From the NCBI GenBank assembly GCA_013397455.1, contig VYZB01000036.1, positions 2,193,636 to 2,257,635 on the forward strand: a DNA stretch of 64,000 nt, given 5' to 3'. The notes below the pieces were generated by a model. That model made no database searches, was not told the origin of the DNA, and saw only the letters and a program-made list of their open reading frames with translations. The stretch is from Crotophaga sulcirostris (taxonomy: Eukaryota > Chordata > Aves > Cuculiformes > Crotophagidae). The translations under genes and the position numbers were made by a program. Positions 1-12,400 of the stretch are shown here, one piece after another; the first letter of the stretch is position 1; the number at the start of each line of letters is the position of its first letter.

Positions 1-150
1 GAACAGAATAATCTAGATCCTCTTGGCAAGAGAAGAGTTATGTTAAGGCTAGGGAACAAAGATCTTACATGTACTATGTATGTGATTATTTTTATGTTTG
101 TGTTTCACGTGTGTGGCATTTTTTGTAATTATTGCAATTCCTGTTTCCAG

Positions 151-305
151 GGCATGCACTCCTGGAAGATGAAAATAAAGTCTGGCATCTAGTGCGGCCG
201 ATAGATGAAATAGATGAAGGTAAATCGAAGCGGGGCAGTGTGAAAGAAAAAGAGAGGACCAAAGCTATTACAGAAATCTACCTGACCAGACTTCTCTCTG
301 TGAAG
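151..305 (+). CDS. PLXNB2: Plexin-B2 exon: end of Rho-binding domain and start of second GAP segment
   Basis: The acceptor is ctgtttccag at 141-150 and the donor gtaggg at 306. The exon starts with the last two bases of a split codon and ends on a codon boundary with AAG. It encodes 51 whole residues, beginning [16 protein letters not shown]. The VWHLVRP stretch is the final strand of the plexin Rho-binding domain. A basic linker, [16 protein letters not shown], follows, and then [11 protein letters not shown], the first helix of the second half of the split GAP domain. Family-level identity is secure; the B2 assignment rests on remembered sequence. Confidence 0.88.
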
Positions 306-1920
306 GTAGGGCTCAGCTGTGCCACGGTTACACATTACGTCTATAGATTTTGAGGTACAACTGAAGAAAATGATGCAATCATTAGTCATGCATTTGGCTG
401 CAATTTTGAATGTGTTGTGTACATACAAGCTGGTGTTCAGGTCTTCAAATGATTAATATTCCCTAAGGAACGTTACTGGGAAAGAGATGAAGTATAACTC
501 CCAATCAAAGCTGAGAGCCACGAATATGTGTATGTTAAATAAGGATTTTTCTTTCAAGACAAAGATGGCTATTGTCCTCTGTACCACCTGTTTAGATAAT
601 ATTTTGTTGGGTTTTCTTGTGAACCAAATGCCTTATAAACTTCTACAGAGTCTTATATTTCCTTGGTTTTGTTTGTGACTTATACTGTGATGTAACCTAG
701 AAAAACAATATTTTTTTTTTCAAATAATAGTCCTTTTACAGTGTTTTTAGTGCTTATACTGCAGAATGGATCACAATCAAAATAATTTCATGAAACATTC
801 CTCCTTGCACAAAGAATTTAGGATAACGTGTTTAATGACCCCAGCACCAGGCTCCTTGTGAAAATGAGGGTGGTCTGCCTCCAGCTAAAGACATTTGTCC
901 AAGTGTGTAAGTGGATGTGAAGGGAAGTCTGTGTACAGATAACACATCCAAGACAAAGAGCCAGCGAGATGCAGCCGCCCCTTTTCTATTCCCAATAGCC
1001 AGCTTATAGATGATTACCAATCTGAAGCCTTACTGGCTCATACGGAGCGGATGGGGTGTGATGGCTGGGACCACAGCTACCCCTGCAGCCCAAGAACTGT
1101 TGATGTGTCCTTGCTCGCAGCAGAGTGGCTTAGGGCTCCTTGCCTTTTCCGTCCTTGTCCTGGTTTTGCTCTGGCAGCTGGAGTGATGACAAGAGAGAAG
1201 ATGTAGCTCTTCAAACATGTCCATAGGGCCAACCAGCTGAGTGGGAATGAACTGCCTGTGGCCTCAACAGGGTCATCTCTAAAACAAGGGGACAGTGTCT
1301 GAGGTTGCTGTCCAGGTAGATGCAGGAATCCAGCCAAGCACAGAGCCCTCCTCAGACATTTCACTCATTGAGCTTGGTGAAGCCCATGGAGCTGGGCCAG
1401 GCTGGGTGTCTGATGAGAGCAAAGCAAAAACTCAAATGCTCACTGGTATTTTGTCCTCTCAGCCTCTTTCTGAAAATTGCTTGATGTTCTGGACTCAGAG
1501 AAACTTGAGGTGGGAAGCTGCAAGAGCATTAAAAACGGCTAACAATTCTTTCATGTACACAGCAACCCTGAAGTGTAAATGTATTATGTACTTGGCAACC
1601 AGTTTCTGCTTCTTCTGTCAAGCAGAAAGCACACAGTTCTGTGCCAACTGTAGAAGAGTTGGTGGGGTCACAACTTTTCACACTAGAACATAAAATTGTT
1701 CTTTAGAAGGTCTTTACTGTGTTGGCAGTTTGCAAGGTCACTGCACTAAGAAGTTGCTTATTTTTTTCACCTGATAACCTTAGCGCTCAGGATGAAGGCC
1801 ATCAGTGACTGCAACTGGATTATGGGTTGTTAGTGTCAACAGAAATAAAAGACTCTAGGATAACACCAAGTTCAGCCTCTAACACAAATGTAATACTTTT
1901 TTTTTAAAATTTGCTTTTAG

Positions 1921-2081
1921 GGGACACTTCAGCAGTTTGTAGATAACTTCTTTAATAGTGTACTCAACTCGAACCATGTTGTGCCACCAGCTGTGAAATA
2001 CTTCTTTGACTTCCTTGATGAGCAAGCAGAAAAACATGACATCAAGGATGAAGATACCATTCACATTTGGAAAACAAACAG
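1921..2081 (+). CDS. PLXNB2: Plexin-B2 exon: second GAP segment, helical part
   Basis: The acceptor is a T-rich tract ending ttgcttttag (1911-1920); the donor is gtatgg at 2082. The exon holds 53 codons plus two bases (AG) of a serine codon completed in the next exon. It begins [15 protein letters not shown] and continues through the plexin block [16 protein letters not shown] to DTIHIWKTN. These are helices of the GAP domain that pack against the small GTPase. [11 protein letters not shown] and HIWKTNS are strongly conserved in class B plexins. No stop or frameshift is present. Confidence 0.9.
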
Positions 2082-2670
2082 GTATGGTATGAACAGAACC
2101 ATACTTGTATTGCAGAGAAATGAGGGTGTAATTCCCGGATAAGTGCTGGCAGTCTTACCACAAATCAAAATAAATTTCATTTATAATTCTCAGAATCATT
2201 TTAATTAGGATAATATGTTTATATGATCAAAAAGATTCCCTGTAGGCCTAGAAGCTGTAAAAATGAAACCAACCTATTTATGGGCTTGTCATTGGTAGAT
2301 TTACCACTTTACTTTTTGTCTTTCCTTGGAGAAAAGGAAAGCAAGAGGGAATTGGGACTAGATTTTCCTTTCAAAGCACAAAATCTCGTAAGATACTACT
2401 CAGGGAGTTTCTCTAACCACTCAGGTGTCTTCTTTTGCTATTTTGGGGCACTCGCTATATGAGTTTTTTCTGTGACAGATATAAAGGCTTGGTTTTCAGA
2501 CATGGAAACCAGACAACAGAAAGCTTGTATAAATGTTTAAATATAAAATTAAACTTCACTGTTGTGAGGAGATCAAAATGCAAACCCCATACTTAATTTC
2601 ATCTGATTTGCTTGTTATTGAACATTTATTGTGTGAAAAAGGATTATTTATCTTTTTCTTTGCTTTGCAG

Positions 2671-2818
2671 CCTGCCTCTTAGATTCTGGGTAAACATACT
2701 GAAAAATCCCCATTTCATCTTTGATGTTCATGTTCATGAAGTAGTGGATGCTTCCTTGTCAGTCATTGCACAGACTTTCATGGATGCTTGCACAAGAACA
2801 GAGCACAAATTAAGCAGA
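2671..2818 (+). CDS. PLXNB2: Plexin-B2 exon: GAP core with catalytic-site arginine (LPLRFW)
   Basis: The acceptor is tgctttgcag (2661-2670) and the donor gtaagt at 2819. The first base completes the split Ser codon; 49 codons follow. The peptide starts [19 protein letters not shown] and runs through [15 protein letters not shown] to EHKLSR. Counting to the stop puts the arginine of LPLRFW 151 residues from the C-terminus. That is the position of Arg1984 in 2135-residue human plexin-B1, one of the conserved arginines needed for GAP activity (family knowledge). The catalytic arginine is therefore kept here; the two-arginine finger lies upstream, outside the window. Confidence 0.92.
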
Positions 2819-3321
2819 GTAAGTGATTTGCATTCTACATCCTGACTATGCTCATGCCTGACAAGACAAAGGGCATCCTCACAGACAATACACATTCTCT
2901 GAGGAGATACAGCCTTGATAGTTTCTTTTTAGATTTATAATGAAGTTAGCATTTCACCACTTAACAGGTTGGTGAACCTGTCAGTGTTACTGTGTAGTCT
3001 GGCAACTGATATTTATAAAAAGGAGAAAATATCAACTGTTTTTATAAAAAGCAAGTTTAAGAATTGATTATTTCATGTCCGCCAATAATTTAGTATTAAC
3101 TTGCTTTAATATATTTGTAAAACTCAACAGTAATGCTGTGTGTAAACTTTATCCTTTTAGGACAAATAATCCCACCAATCTTAATAAGCATCCAAATGTT
3201 ATTATCTGTAAAGCTCAAGTGCGTGTGAATATCAATGCTTGATCTTAAGTCTTTGACTTTCTTTTGCTTCCTAGAGGTGTTCATAAATCAACCAAGTTTC
3301 TCTCTATTATATATTTTTCAG

Positions 3322-3386
3322 GATTCTCCAAGTAATAAATTACTTTACGCGAAAGAAATCTCTAACTATAAGAAAATGGTGGAAGA
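3322..3386 (+). CDS. PLXNB2: Plexin-B2 exon: short GAP-domain exon
   Basis: A 65-base exon between acceptor atatttttcag (ending 3321) and donor gtaagt at 3387. It encodes DSPSNKLLYAKEISNYKKMVE plus two bases of the Asp codon completed by the next exon. DSPSNKLLYAK is close to invariant across plexins A and B. The exon is too short to appear as an independent open frame and is recognised by homology and matching phase on both sides. Confidence 0.9.
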
Positions 3387-4115
3387 GTAAGTAAAGATTC
3401 TTTCTGTGCTTATTCAGAATTGTCAGAGCTTTAAGCCTGTATAAGAGGAAAAGCAAATGCTGAGGTAGTTGAAGGCAGCTGTCAAATGTTCAAATTTCTA
3501 CACCTGAATGTTAAAACGTTCCCTTGGTGGTGGCATTGGCAGGGTTGAAATAGAGTGCCGTTATGACCCAGTGCATGTTCTTGTCTGTGCAGACAGATGG
3601 ATAGATTTATTCAAGAGAAAATATGTTGCTGTTTTCTGCAGTGGTGGTTGTTACTTACACGATCTGTCTAACCAATGCTGCGCTTCTGTAACTCAGTAAA
3701 GATCAAATCCTGAAAACATTTTCACAAATACATCTTTTCTATTCCATCTTTGTCTTTATTCATTTACTAATTGGCAATTCCTTGAATACAATGGAAGATC
3801 TGCTGCAGGACAGAACTCTTGCCAGCTGATGACTCCAGAATTTTGAAGACCTAAAATAATCATCAGCCACAATTATAAATAGATCTCTTTCCTGTGGTGT
3901 GGCCCTATACAATCAGGTACAATTTGCCTCTGTTGTGAAGGTACTAATGACTGTAGGAAGGCAGGGTTACTAAAGGAACCATTGGACAGTTGTGGTAAAG
4001 CATCTCCTGCATTAGTAGGAAGCATGTTTAAAATAATTGCAAAATTGAAAGACGGAATTACCAGAAAACCACAGTGTATTTCACCTAATTGAAAGTCTGT
4101 TTTCACCTATTGCAG

Positions 4116-4191
4116 TTACTACAAAGGTATTCGTCAGATGGTGCCAGTTAGTGACCAAGACATGAATACCCATCTAGCAGAGATTTCTAGG
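4116..4191 (+). CDS. PLXNB2: Plexin-B2 exon: GAP-domain exon with SDQDMN motif
   Basis: The acceptor is tttcacctattgcag ending at 4115 and the donor gtaaga at 4192. The first base completes the Asp codon; 25 codons follow: [17 protein letters not shown], then THLAEISR. The YY-x-I-R/G-x-M ... SDQ(D/E)MN pattern is a plexin signature near the end of the GAP fold. VPVSDQDMN here differs by one residue from the VQVSDQDMN I recall in human plexin-B2. Confidence 0.9.
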
Positions 4192-5633
4192 GTAAGAATA
4201 AATTCCATTTTCTTTTCTTGAAATCTGGGCCAAATATAACTTGTTTGTCTTTGTCTTTTCTTTCTAACTCAACAAGTGGGTTTTTGTATGTGCAAACATC
4301 AAATGAGTTATTTTATACATCTCTGAAATGCTCTTGTTTACTGTAGTCATGCTTTTTAGCCCTTTGAAATGTTGATTATTGAATAGAAACAAGAATGGTT
4401 ATCATCACTAATCTATCTGAGTGATGTAGGTGCCAGAGCAAAGTGCTTGGGTTTTTTCACATCCATTGTGGAAAAATTATAGCACTCTTGAATTGTGTTT
4501 TCTCTCCACAGCACACAGAGGATTTTTAGCATTGATCATACTGATAACAAGCAGTGACTGGATTCAGAGTGCTATCATAGCAAAAATTGGATTCCAGAAA
4601 TGAAAGACGAGGCACATATGCTAAGCGTAGCCTATTTTAGAGCTGTCTATACGAGGGCAATATTTCTGCTTTATGATGCACATGAGAAGCTCACTGTGCG
4701 CTTGCTCAGTGGCGGTTTTTGGTTTTGCATTTTAGGTTGTTGGGGGTTACCTCTCATGAAGAAGAACAGAGGAGGGTGGTTGCAGGCTGGGGGCTCTGTT
4801 TGGAGACTGATGGAGCAATGACACTACAAAACCTGCTTCACTTTTCAGAGAGCCTGTCCGTTCTGCAGCTCAGCTTAGTTAGCACAGGCTCATGCCTTGC
4901 AAGCACTCAATTTAACTTGGAGAGCCAAGAGAGGCCTTCACCAGTCTTAAAAGATGTTGTTTAGCCTGAGCAAAGAGACAGTGTATTTACTGGCTGGTTT
5001 GCTCATTTGCTTCATTTAGTTGAAGAGTTCTAGCGTAAGGAGGACGTTTGAGGAATTTTTTGTGGTTTGTTTATTTCAGTGCCCTTAGGACCTAGTATTT
5101 TTCAGATCATCATTCTCATGAGAGCATTTCTATTTTCCGTCATTCACTACAAAACTCATCTGCAGTGACATTTCATTTTTCAGTTCACTTTATTTATTAC
5201 ACAAATTGAGATGCATGTAAAATCAAAATGTTTGGTGATCAAAAGTAAATTCAACAGAATGTTTTTACATCAGCAGAGTATGTTAATCCTTCCTATGTAT
5301 ATTATAAATTATGATAAAAAAGAATATGAAAGAACTGATCAAACACTGCAAATTTTGAACAGCACTAGAAGTGACTTTTATAGAGCAAAGGGAAGATGGA
5401 TGTTTCTCTGATGCTTTATGCCTTAGGTAATCTTTTATGCCAGTAGCAATATTTTGCAATTCATTTCCTTAACTAACTTGAAAGAGTAAAGGCATTGCTA
5501 GAGATCTGAATCCTATACATTTGAGTGAAAAACATCTGTTTAGACAGGTCGAACACATTCACTAAATAAGTTAAATGTCAGAGAGTGAGGGAGGAAGAGG
5601 TAACGGAAGGATTATCTCCTGCTTCATTTAAAG

Positions 5634-5679
5634 CCCTCTTCCTCTCTTTCTCTCTCTCCTCTCTCTTGCCCCTTTCCAT
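5634..5679 (+). repeat. CT-rich polypyrimidine tract in plexin intron
   Basis: An almost uninterrupted C/T tract built on cttcctctctttctctctct units, in the 2014-base intron. It lies over 500 bases from the next acceptor, so it is a simple repeat rather than a branch/acceptor tract. Confidence 0.7.
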
Positions 5680-6205
5680 CTTTGTGATTCAGATGGCTTT
5701 TTCCAAACATACATGTGCTCATTTGTGATCTTGATGAGTTACATCTTTGCTGCAGTGAGGTGCGAATAATTTCAAAGTGTTAAAAAGAGCTGGAGAAAGG
5801 ATTTCAAACAGCCATGACAGTGACAGAACCAATGTTTAATATCTCAACAATACGCAGATTGTTCTGGCTAAACGCTTTAGTTATACATACCCATGTTCTT
5901 AACAGATGTTTGAGCTGTAGTGTGTGGTTTGACGTTTGCAGTTCAAAATATTTTTCACCTCCAGTGTAAGTGTTGGGGGCAGGCTGGAAAAACAGCAGCA
6001 GGAAAGACTTGATCTAAAAATCATCAAATAAAAGTTTTCTTGCCCATTTTTTCTATCCCAACTATCATTTAATAAAAATTACAGGATGCAGAGTTTTCAT
6101 TTGGCAATACTGAATATTATATCCAGCAGTTACGCATGTGCATAACTTTCAGCTGTCTGTGATCATGTTTTGACATGTTTGCTGCTCGCTTGTGTTGTTT
6201 AACAG

Positions 6206-6280
6206 GCACATACCGATTCCTTAAATACACTTGTGGCTCTACACCAACTCTACCAGTATACTAACAAATACTATGATGAG
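6206..6280 (+). CDS. PLXNB2: Plexin-B2 exon: C-terminal helix
   Basis: A 75-base, phase-0 exon between acceptor gttgtttaacag (ending 6205) and donor gtaagt at 6281. It encodes [18 protein letters not shown] followed by TNKYYDE. This is the penultimate coding exon and forms one of the last helices of the plexin cytoplasmic domain. [15 protein letters not shown] aligns with the L(H/Q)xLYxYxxKYYDQ block of class B plexins. Too short to stand out as an open frame. Confidence 0.9.
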
Positions 6281-8455
6281 GTAAGTTGCAGCTTTCATTT
6301 TCATTTTTTAATAATATCAATAGTAAAAAGGTATAAAGGCTAACATCAGTCTAAAGGAACACTTCTGGAATTCCCTGGATAATCAGGTAAAAGCATTGGT
6401 GAGCAATGCTCAGCTCTAACTTCGCAATTATACACCTTGCTTGGCAATTACACTGGTCAAGGGTGTGTTCTAAATGAACAATTTCATCATGGGCTATCTG
6501 GTTTTGGTAGTGATAGTTTAATGAAATCTGTAAGAGAAATAGATTTAAAAATCATTCCATTTCAGTTCTACCATCCTAATTCCTGAGAATTAGGACACAA
6601 GAATGTCACCAAGCAAGGAGCACTTGTCAGAGCTATGTCAGATTTCAAGCCAGTGTTTTTTTAATTAGGAAAACCCCATTAAACTTGTTTTTCTGGTAAG
6701 AACGGGGGCCATGCCTTTTTTATTAGTTAAGATGCACTTATAACTTCTGTGCATGCAAGCACATTTTGCCATGCCAAATGAAGGTAAACCAAAGTAGAGT
6801 AACTGTTAGAATATAGCCTGATTCAAAAGGAGGCTCACATATTCAGTCCAAAACATTTCTTAGGTTCTTCAGGCCCTGTGGAAAGGAGGACAAAGAATAT
6901 CCCAGTGTAGCTGGGCTGTGGCTATGGCTCTCCAAACTTAATCTGAAAACAAAAAGAGAGAAGGAAACTTTTATTCAAAGGTTTCCATGGAAATGAATGC
7001 CTCCAGAAAACTCTCAGAATTAAATCAAAGCAACTAAGAACAGATGCTGAATCAAAAAGGAATACAGCACATGTGAGCTCTCTTCAGTTTGTCTTGCACC
7101 TCAGCACAGTTCATGTTTTCACTTATATTTAGCACTAAAGGCAGTGAGTCTTATCCTCAGCTTCACTGCAGCTGCTTTATACAGGAGCAGGCATCCTGTC
7201 TCAGCTTTAAAACAGATGTAAGCAGGGAAAATCAAATCACCCTGAGAGATCTTGCAACAGGGATCCAGTAAAGCAAGTGGCCAGAGGAATGCAGGCATTT
7301 CCTCACCCCTCATCCCTAGCACTAACCAAGCTGACCCCAACGCATTCCCATGGCCTGACCTTTTACAGAAACACTCGGGTACCCTGAGTGAAACATAAAG
7401 CCTCGATTCTTCCACACCCCTGTGTCCCTGCTTCCAGCTGGGCTTTCACGTTTGTCAGCAGATGCAGGTGGAGTCATCAGTGGGGAACTGCAGCTCTTCC
7501 TTTCACATGCATCCCTGTATAACAGCAAGGTGCATCTGATGGAAAGGCTGCTAATTCAGAGTTACAGAGATAAACTGTCAAGAACCATTCAGTAAATTAA
7601 TTGAGCTTATTTATTTTCCACGAAAATGTTTTAATTTGCATAAATTGGAACATTTTGCAGCTGCCCTTGTCTTTATTACTAACGCAGTGGTTCTCAGCAT
7701 GTGCTGTACCTTCTGCATCTCTGCAGGGCTTGACAATGACTAAGTGGGTACATTCTAATTGTCCACATTTATATGAAGGCTATATTCACCAGCAGAGATA
7801 ATCATGAATTATTTAGTCTAGATTTGAGGACTTACAGCTAGATGTAATTGTTTAAATTAAGGGAACAATATGAAATTAAATTAAGCCAAATTTAAACACT
7901 GTAATAAGTGTTTATTAACTGTCTTGTAAAAATGTTTTCATGCTTTAGAAACAAATCCATTAAAATAATTATTTCTAAACAAATCTGCTTCAGTGTATGA
8001 AATTGAAATGCTATACTGGCACTTCAAAGTGAAATTATTGGTTAGATTGATACTGACTGCATTAATCTCCATTGTCAATGATGTGCAAGAAGTAGTAAGA
8101 ACTACAGGTAGTGACAGGCAAACTTTATTTCTCCAGTTCTTGTACTTGCAAGGTTTATATAGTATTTAAACAGATCTAAAGGTTTCTTCTTGATTACAGT
8201 GCGTGGTTTTTATTAATAAAGCCAGTTCTAGAAAAGGAACAGTTTTGCCGTGTAGCACATTCTTCTAATGGAGCAATCTAATAGTTGGTGGAAAGGTTTC
8301 CCTAAAGGATGGTGGAAATGAAAACCTTTTGGAACCTTTGAAATTTGATCTTGAGAAGCCCTGAAAAACTCTATTTGAAGAAAAGCCTTCTCATAACAGT
8401 TGACCTTTTCTAGCTCTTGTTTTCAAATCCCTTGTGACTTAGAGTCGTACTTTCC

Positions 8456-8468
8456 TATATATATATAT
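8456..8468 (+). repeat. (TA)n microsatellite
   Basis: About six and a half TA units in the last plexin intron. Confidence 0.75.
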
Positions 8469-9115
8469 TCCGTACAGCAGAGGCTGCAGGTGGGATGCTG
8501 AGGGTCTCCTCTAACAAGCTCTTTGCTCCCTGAGCTACATGGTGCCAGGACAGAGCCTTGGCACTTCTTGGCAAGAGCCAAAGGGAAGCTGCTGGCAGCT
8601 GTGGCTGGACAGTTTTCTTCACCATATTGCTCACAGACAGAAGAGACCTTGCACTGCCCTACCTTATGCCTGTGCAGGGACCACCCAGGAGGTTCTCGTA
8701 ACCAAAGCTCATGGGGATGGGGCTTAATTACTGCAGGTAAATGACCCTTCAGCCTTGTAGGGTGCACTCTGAGTAAAAACACTGGTTTTTAAATAGCTAT
8801 AAAGATGTTTTCCCCCCCTGCCTACTCCATCTTGGAATGTAATATTTCACAAGATAAAGTACTACCTATTAATTTCCTTTGGTCCCGGCATAATGGGAAA
8901 CATTACAGCAACTTAGATAAAGTAATGGAGGCGATCATTTTTATTGCCTTTGTGTAAAAATAGAACATGGGGCCTACAAGATGGACTTTATCTGTGGTAC
9001 AGAGTGAATGCAAAAGACTCATTACAACCAAAGTACTATCAAACACTTGGTCTGGGAACTATGTTATATATTTTCAGCTAAATGATTCTAAACATTCTGT
9101 GTTTATTACTTCCAG

Positions 9116-9220
9116 ATTATAAATGCACTTGAAGAGGATCCAGCTGCACAAAAAATGCAGCTTGCCTTCCGTTTACAGCAAATAGCAGCTGCGTTAGAGA
9201 ATAAAGTGACTGACCTTTGA
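9116..9220 (+). CDS. PLXNB2: Plexin-B2 last coding exon with VTDL PDZ-binding C-terminus and stop
   Basis: The acceptor is ttattacttccag (ending 9115). Thirty-four codons and TGA (9218-9220) encode [30 protein letters not shown] and finally VTDL. The terminal VTDL is the class I PDZ ligand of class B plexins that binds PDZ-RhoGEF and LARG and links the receptor to RhoA (established for the family). The motif is intact and the reading frame ends exactly where expected, which supports a functional gene. The preceding intron (6281-9115) is the longest complete one in the window. Confidence 0.93.
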   Translation: MINALEEDPAAQKMQLAFRLQQIAAALENKVTDL

Positions 9221-9232
9221 CTCAAAAGCCGC

Positions 9233-9238
9233 AATAAA
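9233..9238 (+). terminator. Proximal AATAAA poly(A) hexamer
   Basis: A canonical AATAAA beginning 13 bases after the stop codon. Use of it would leave a 3' UTR of only a few tens of bases. No clear GU-rich element follows within 30 bases, so it is probably weak or unused. Confidence 0.35.
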
Positions 9239-9393
9239 GAAATCTGATCTGAAGATGTTCAAATTCATTCTTCCTGTTAAGGAAATAGTGTTCTATTTTT
9301 TAATGTATAATTACAACTTTAAATGAAAGATTTCATGTTTTTTTGATAGCAGAGGTGTAATGTAAAAAATTTTTACTGTAAATTATGCTTCTA

Positions 9394-9399
9394 ATTAAA
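9394..9399 (+). terminator. Distal ATTAAA poly(A) hexamer with GU-rich downstream sequence
   Basis: ATTAAA, the commonest variant hexamer, is followed at once by the GU-rich stretch gctgtgttgtgtgtaaatg. A G-rich block (9449-9470) lies 50-70 bases further on. This is the more convincing end of the plexin transcript. Confidence 0.6.
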
Positions 9400-9420
9400 A
9401 GCTGTGTTGTGTGTAAATGA

Positions 9421-12400
9421 ATCTTCTGTGGGAAAGAGAGTCCTTTGGTTGGGGCCAGGGTGGGGGGTGGATGAAGGAAAACCTATAGTTTGTTTAATTT
9501 AGTAGAATCTGAGACATCAGCATTTAGGATTCATTATGCAAGTAAATTCAATACTATAGCATCCTTTCTACATTAAGCAATACTTCTACTAGGAAAACAA
9601 TAACATACTCAGAGACACATGCAATATCCTCTTTTATTTTGATAACTGGAAACTGACTTCCATATAGCTCTAAAACTTAAGTCTATGCTTCTAATGAACA
9701 TAGTGCACAATGTGTCTGATTTCTCTGCAAGACTGAGAATGAGATTTGCTACCACACATGGTTCTTAATTTAATTATTTATGTCCATGGTGACACACAGT
9801 ACTGCACCCACCACAGTTGGCTGTGACAGAAATAAGAGTAATGTGGAGGGTTCTACTGGTAAAGTCTCATTCAGTTCAGAAACCACTGCAAAGAAGGAAC
9901 TAGTCCTTAAAACTTTACAACTCTTTGTTATTATTGTGAGTTTTATGATATATGCTAATGTGCCTTACTTGTACTAATTCTGTGAATCTGATGAATGGTT
10001 TTGTAAAAAGAAGCAGATCCGAAAAAGAAATATTTATGTGCTATTGAATGACTTTTGTGTGAAAATCATGACCAGCAGAATGCTTGTAATTAGCTGCTTG
10101 CCGAGAGTGTGCTGTTTAACATGATTTGATTATGTATAATATCTTATTTTAGAATGGTTCTGATAATTTTTTATTTCAATCTTGGAACTGTCCTAGAAAT
10201 ACCATCACTTGTTTTTATTGTATTTGTGATGTAAAATACTAGTATGATATTGGAAAAATCATATACCCATCTATTGAAAACCACTCAGTCAGTTTTGAGC
10301 CTTGGAATGCTGCATTTGATTGAATACACACCATAACCCATAGCAAAGACAATTAAAATAACTTGTCGGAAAGTGTGTGTTTACAATATAGGTAAGCTCC
10401 GTACAAATCAAAAAAGTTAGGTACGTCTTCTTAACTTGCTGTATTGCACATCAGAGAACTTTATTCCTCTTTGTCTTGCAAGTTTTTGGCAGTAAAGTAG
10501 CATTTTAATGAAGTGCTGCCACCTGTACTCCTTCGCTCATTGTCCTGCCAAGCCCCCGGACTGTGCTGATTCTCAGCAAGCCAACGCAGTGTCTGCTGCC
10601 CGCACTCCCTGCCCGCTAGGTTGTCATACAGTGACTTTTACTGTTTGTTAATATTTCCACCCCCAATGCCCCCGTCCCTTTCTGAAAATTTCCTTGTATT
10701 TGTCAGTGGGCCTTTCCTTCAGTTTCCAGAAATCAAAAGCCTCACCAGAACTGATTTCCTGCCCAGTATGATGGGAAGGTTTTTTTGGTTCATTTTGTAC
10801 TCGACTTCTTACGTTTGTGTATAATCATTCCTGAACCTGCCTGGGCTGTAAGTTATTTTACACTGTTTAGGACTGAGGTACATGACTTCTACATAAAGGT
10901 GCTTTGCTGGCTACTCCTTCATCAACAGAGGCTTCCTAATTTCATAGCTAATCTGTTTCTTTGTCATTATTTGTAAATCCTGTTAATTGTAAATCAAATA
11001 CAATGTTGTTTTTTCCACCAAGTGTCATGGGATCTTTACTGAAATTGGAGGGTGGTTGTTGAAAGGGGTTTGTAGTTGTTCTTCCAGGGACGATAGAGCA
11101 GCAGCGTCTGTCAGTCTGCGGTTGGTAATGGAGGAGCCCAGCACATCCTGCAGATGGTATGCCTGACATCATGCCCTTTTTATGGGTGTTTGTTCTGAAA
11201 AATGAGAGTACTCTTGAGAAGAGTATTTGCAACATCCTGTAACGAGGTCTTCTTGCCTGATGAAAATCCGTCTTGGGACTTGAAAGCCAATTAAAGTACA
11301 GGCTCAGCAGCATCTCTCCAGAGAGATGAGAAAGCTTCGCTTGAGCAAGTAGGCTTTCAGAGGGAACATTAGGTGTCCCCCACCATCAATGACTTGATGC
11401 AGAGCAGCTGCAGGTGACTGTAAGCTGCTGTGGGCTGTGACAATGCTGTAGCAGGGTCTTTCTTACCTGTTAGACAAGTGTGTGTGCTTGCTGGCATGTG
11501 TGAGTTTGCGATGGATCCATTGGTCATTCTCCGATGCCCTTTTTATACATCCTGGGAAATATGCAGGCTTTTGGTGCTGCAGTGCTATCTGCCAGGGAAC
11601 ACAGGCAGATAACTGTGGGCAGCTGCAGCTACAAAGGAAACTTAATGCCAGTTCTTCAGTTTCTCTAAGTCTCCTCTCCTGAAAGCACAGAGTTGGAATT
11701 TGAATTGAAGAACTAAGCTCGCTTATTTTATTCTTTGCCCTTTTGGCTGAGCTCCTCCAGTGCTTGTTTTTTCACTCTGGTGCTCTGTTTTGCCCAGGCC
11801 TAGTTTTTCACTTCAGTTTTCCCTATGTTTTTGCAGTCTGATTGTTAAAGGCTTCATGCCCCTTCTTCAGTGTCTGCTGCTCCTGCCATCTGGTTCAGCT
11901 GCAAGATAAAAGAAAAAAGCTCACTGGCAGTCCCCTTCCTTTTCATCCCCTCTGCTGACCCTTTGCGTACAAGAACCTTCTCTCTGCATAACAGGAACCA
12001 CTCTACTCCATAGTGGCAGCTGTGAACAAAAAAACTCTTGCTTGGACACCTCCCAGCTGTAGCACAGAGGTGGGTGCAAGCTGTCAAACACTACCAGCAA
12101 GTCTGAATCCCATTGCTGATTTCAGCCTCTCCAAAAGATTTACTCCTTATTTCCCCACCAGCAAACAAACAAGTAGAGATCTCATATGATGGGTCAAGGT
12201 CCCGGCTGCTGCTTGCCTAATACAGAGTGTCTTGCCCAACTGAACAGGAAATTGGGGTTTTGTCTCTGGGCAGAAATTTGTTCTCTGTTCCTTAGTGTCA
12301 GGTTTCCTTCTGACAACTTACTTTTTTGGTACTCTCTGTATTCTATAGATTTATAAGCAAGTGGTTATGGGTGGAGGGGACCTCAGGTAGCTTCCGTACA

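Larger units (their letters stand above)
1..9420 (+). other. PLXNB2: 3' part of the plexin-B2 gene (last seven coding exons, six introns, 3' UTR)
   Basis: Class B plexins are single-pass receptors for class 4 semaphorins; the cytoplasmic part is a GAP for Rap/R-Ras-type GTPases and recruits RhoGEFs. The window starts inside an intron (1-150), so the extracellular, membrane and first GAP segments lie upstream. Exons are 151-305, 1921-2081, 2671-2818, 3322-3386, 4116-4191, 6206-6280 and 9116-9220; all six complete introns are GT-AG and phases match at every junction. The introns are 1615, 589, 503, 729, 2014 and 2835 bases. They hold AT-rich sequence, a CT-rich tract near 5.64 kb and a short TA repeat near 8.46 kb, with no gene seen inside. 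Plexin-B2 is preferred over B1 because the C-terminus reads [19 protein letters not shown], whereas B1, as I remember it, has QKLQLACRLQQVAALVENK. B3 is less well excluded. Confidence 0.87.
9221..9420 (+). other. PLXNB2: Plexin-B2 3' UTR (probable extent)
   Basis: Sequence between the TGA and the probable cleavage zone. It is AT-rich with T runs and contains two poly(A) hexamers, described separately. The end near 9410-9420 is inferred from the distal hexamer; a longer 3' UTR using further sites downstream cannot be excluded. Confidence 0.6.

Noticed and set aside
1295..1693. 132-codon open frame in a plexin intron
   Set aside because: It lies between two securely joined exons, has no splice signals that would keep phase, and resembles no protein family.
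10948..11313. 121-codon minus-strand frame
   Set aside because: No domain, no splice partners, length within chance expectation.
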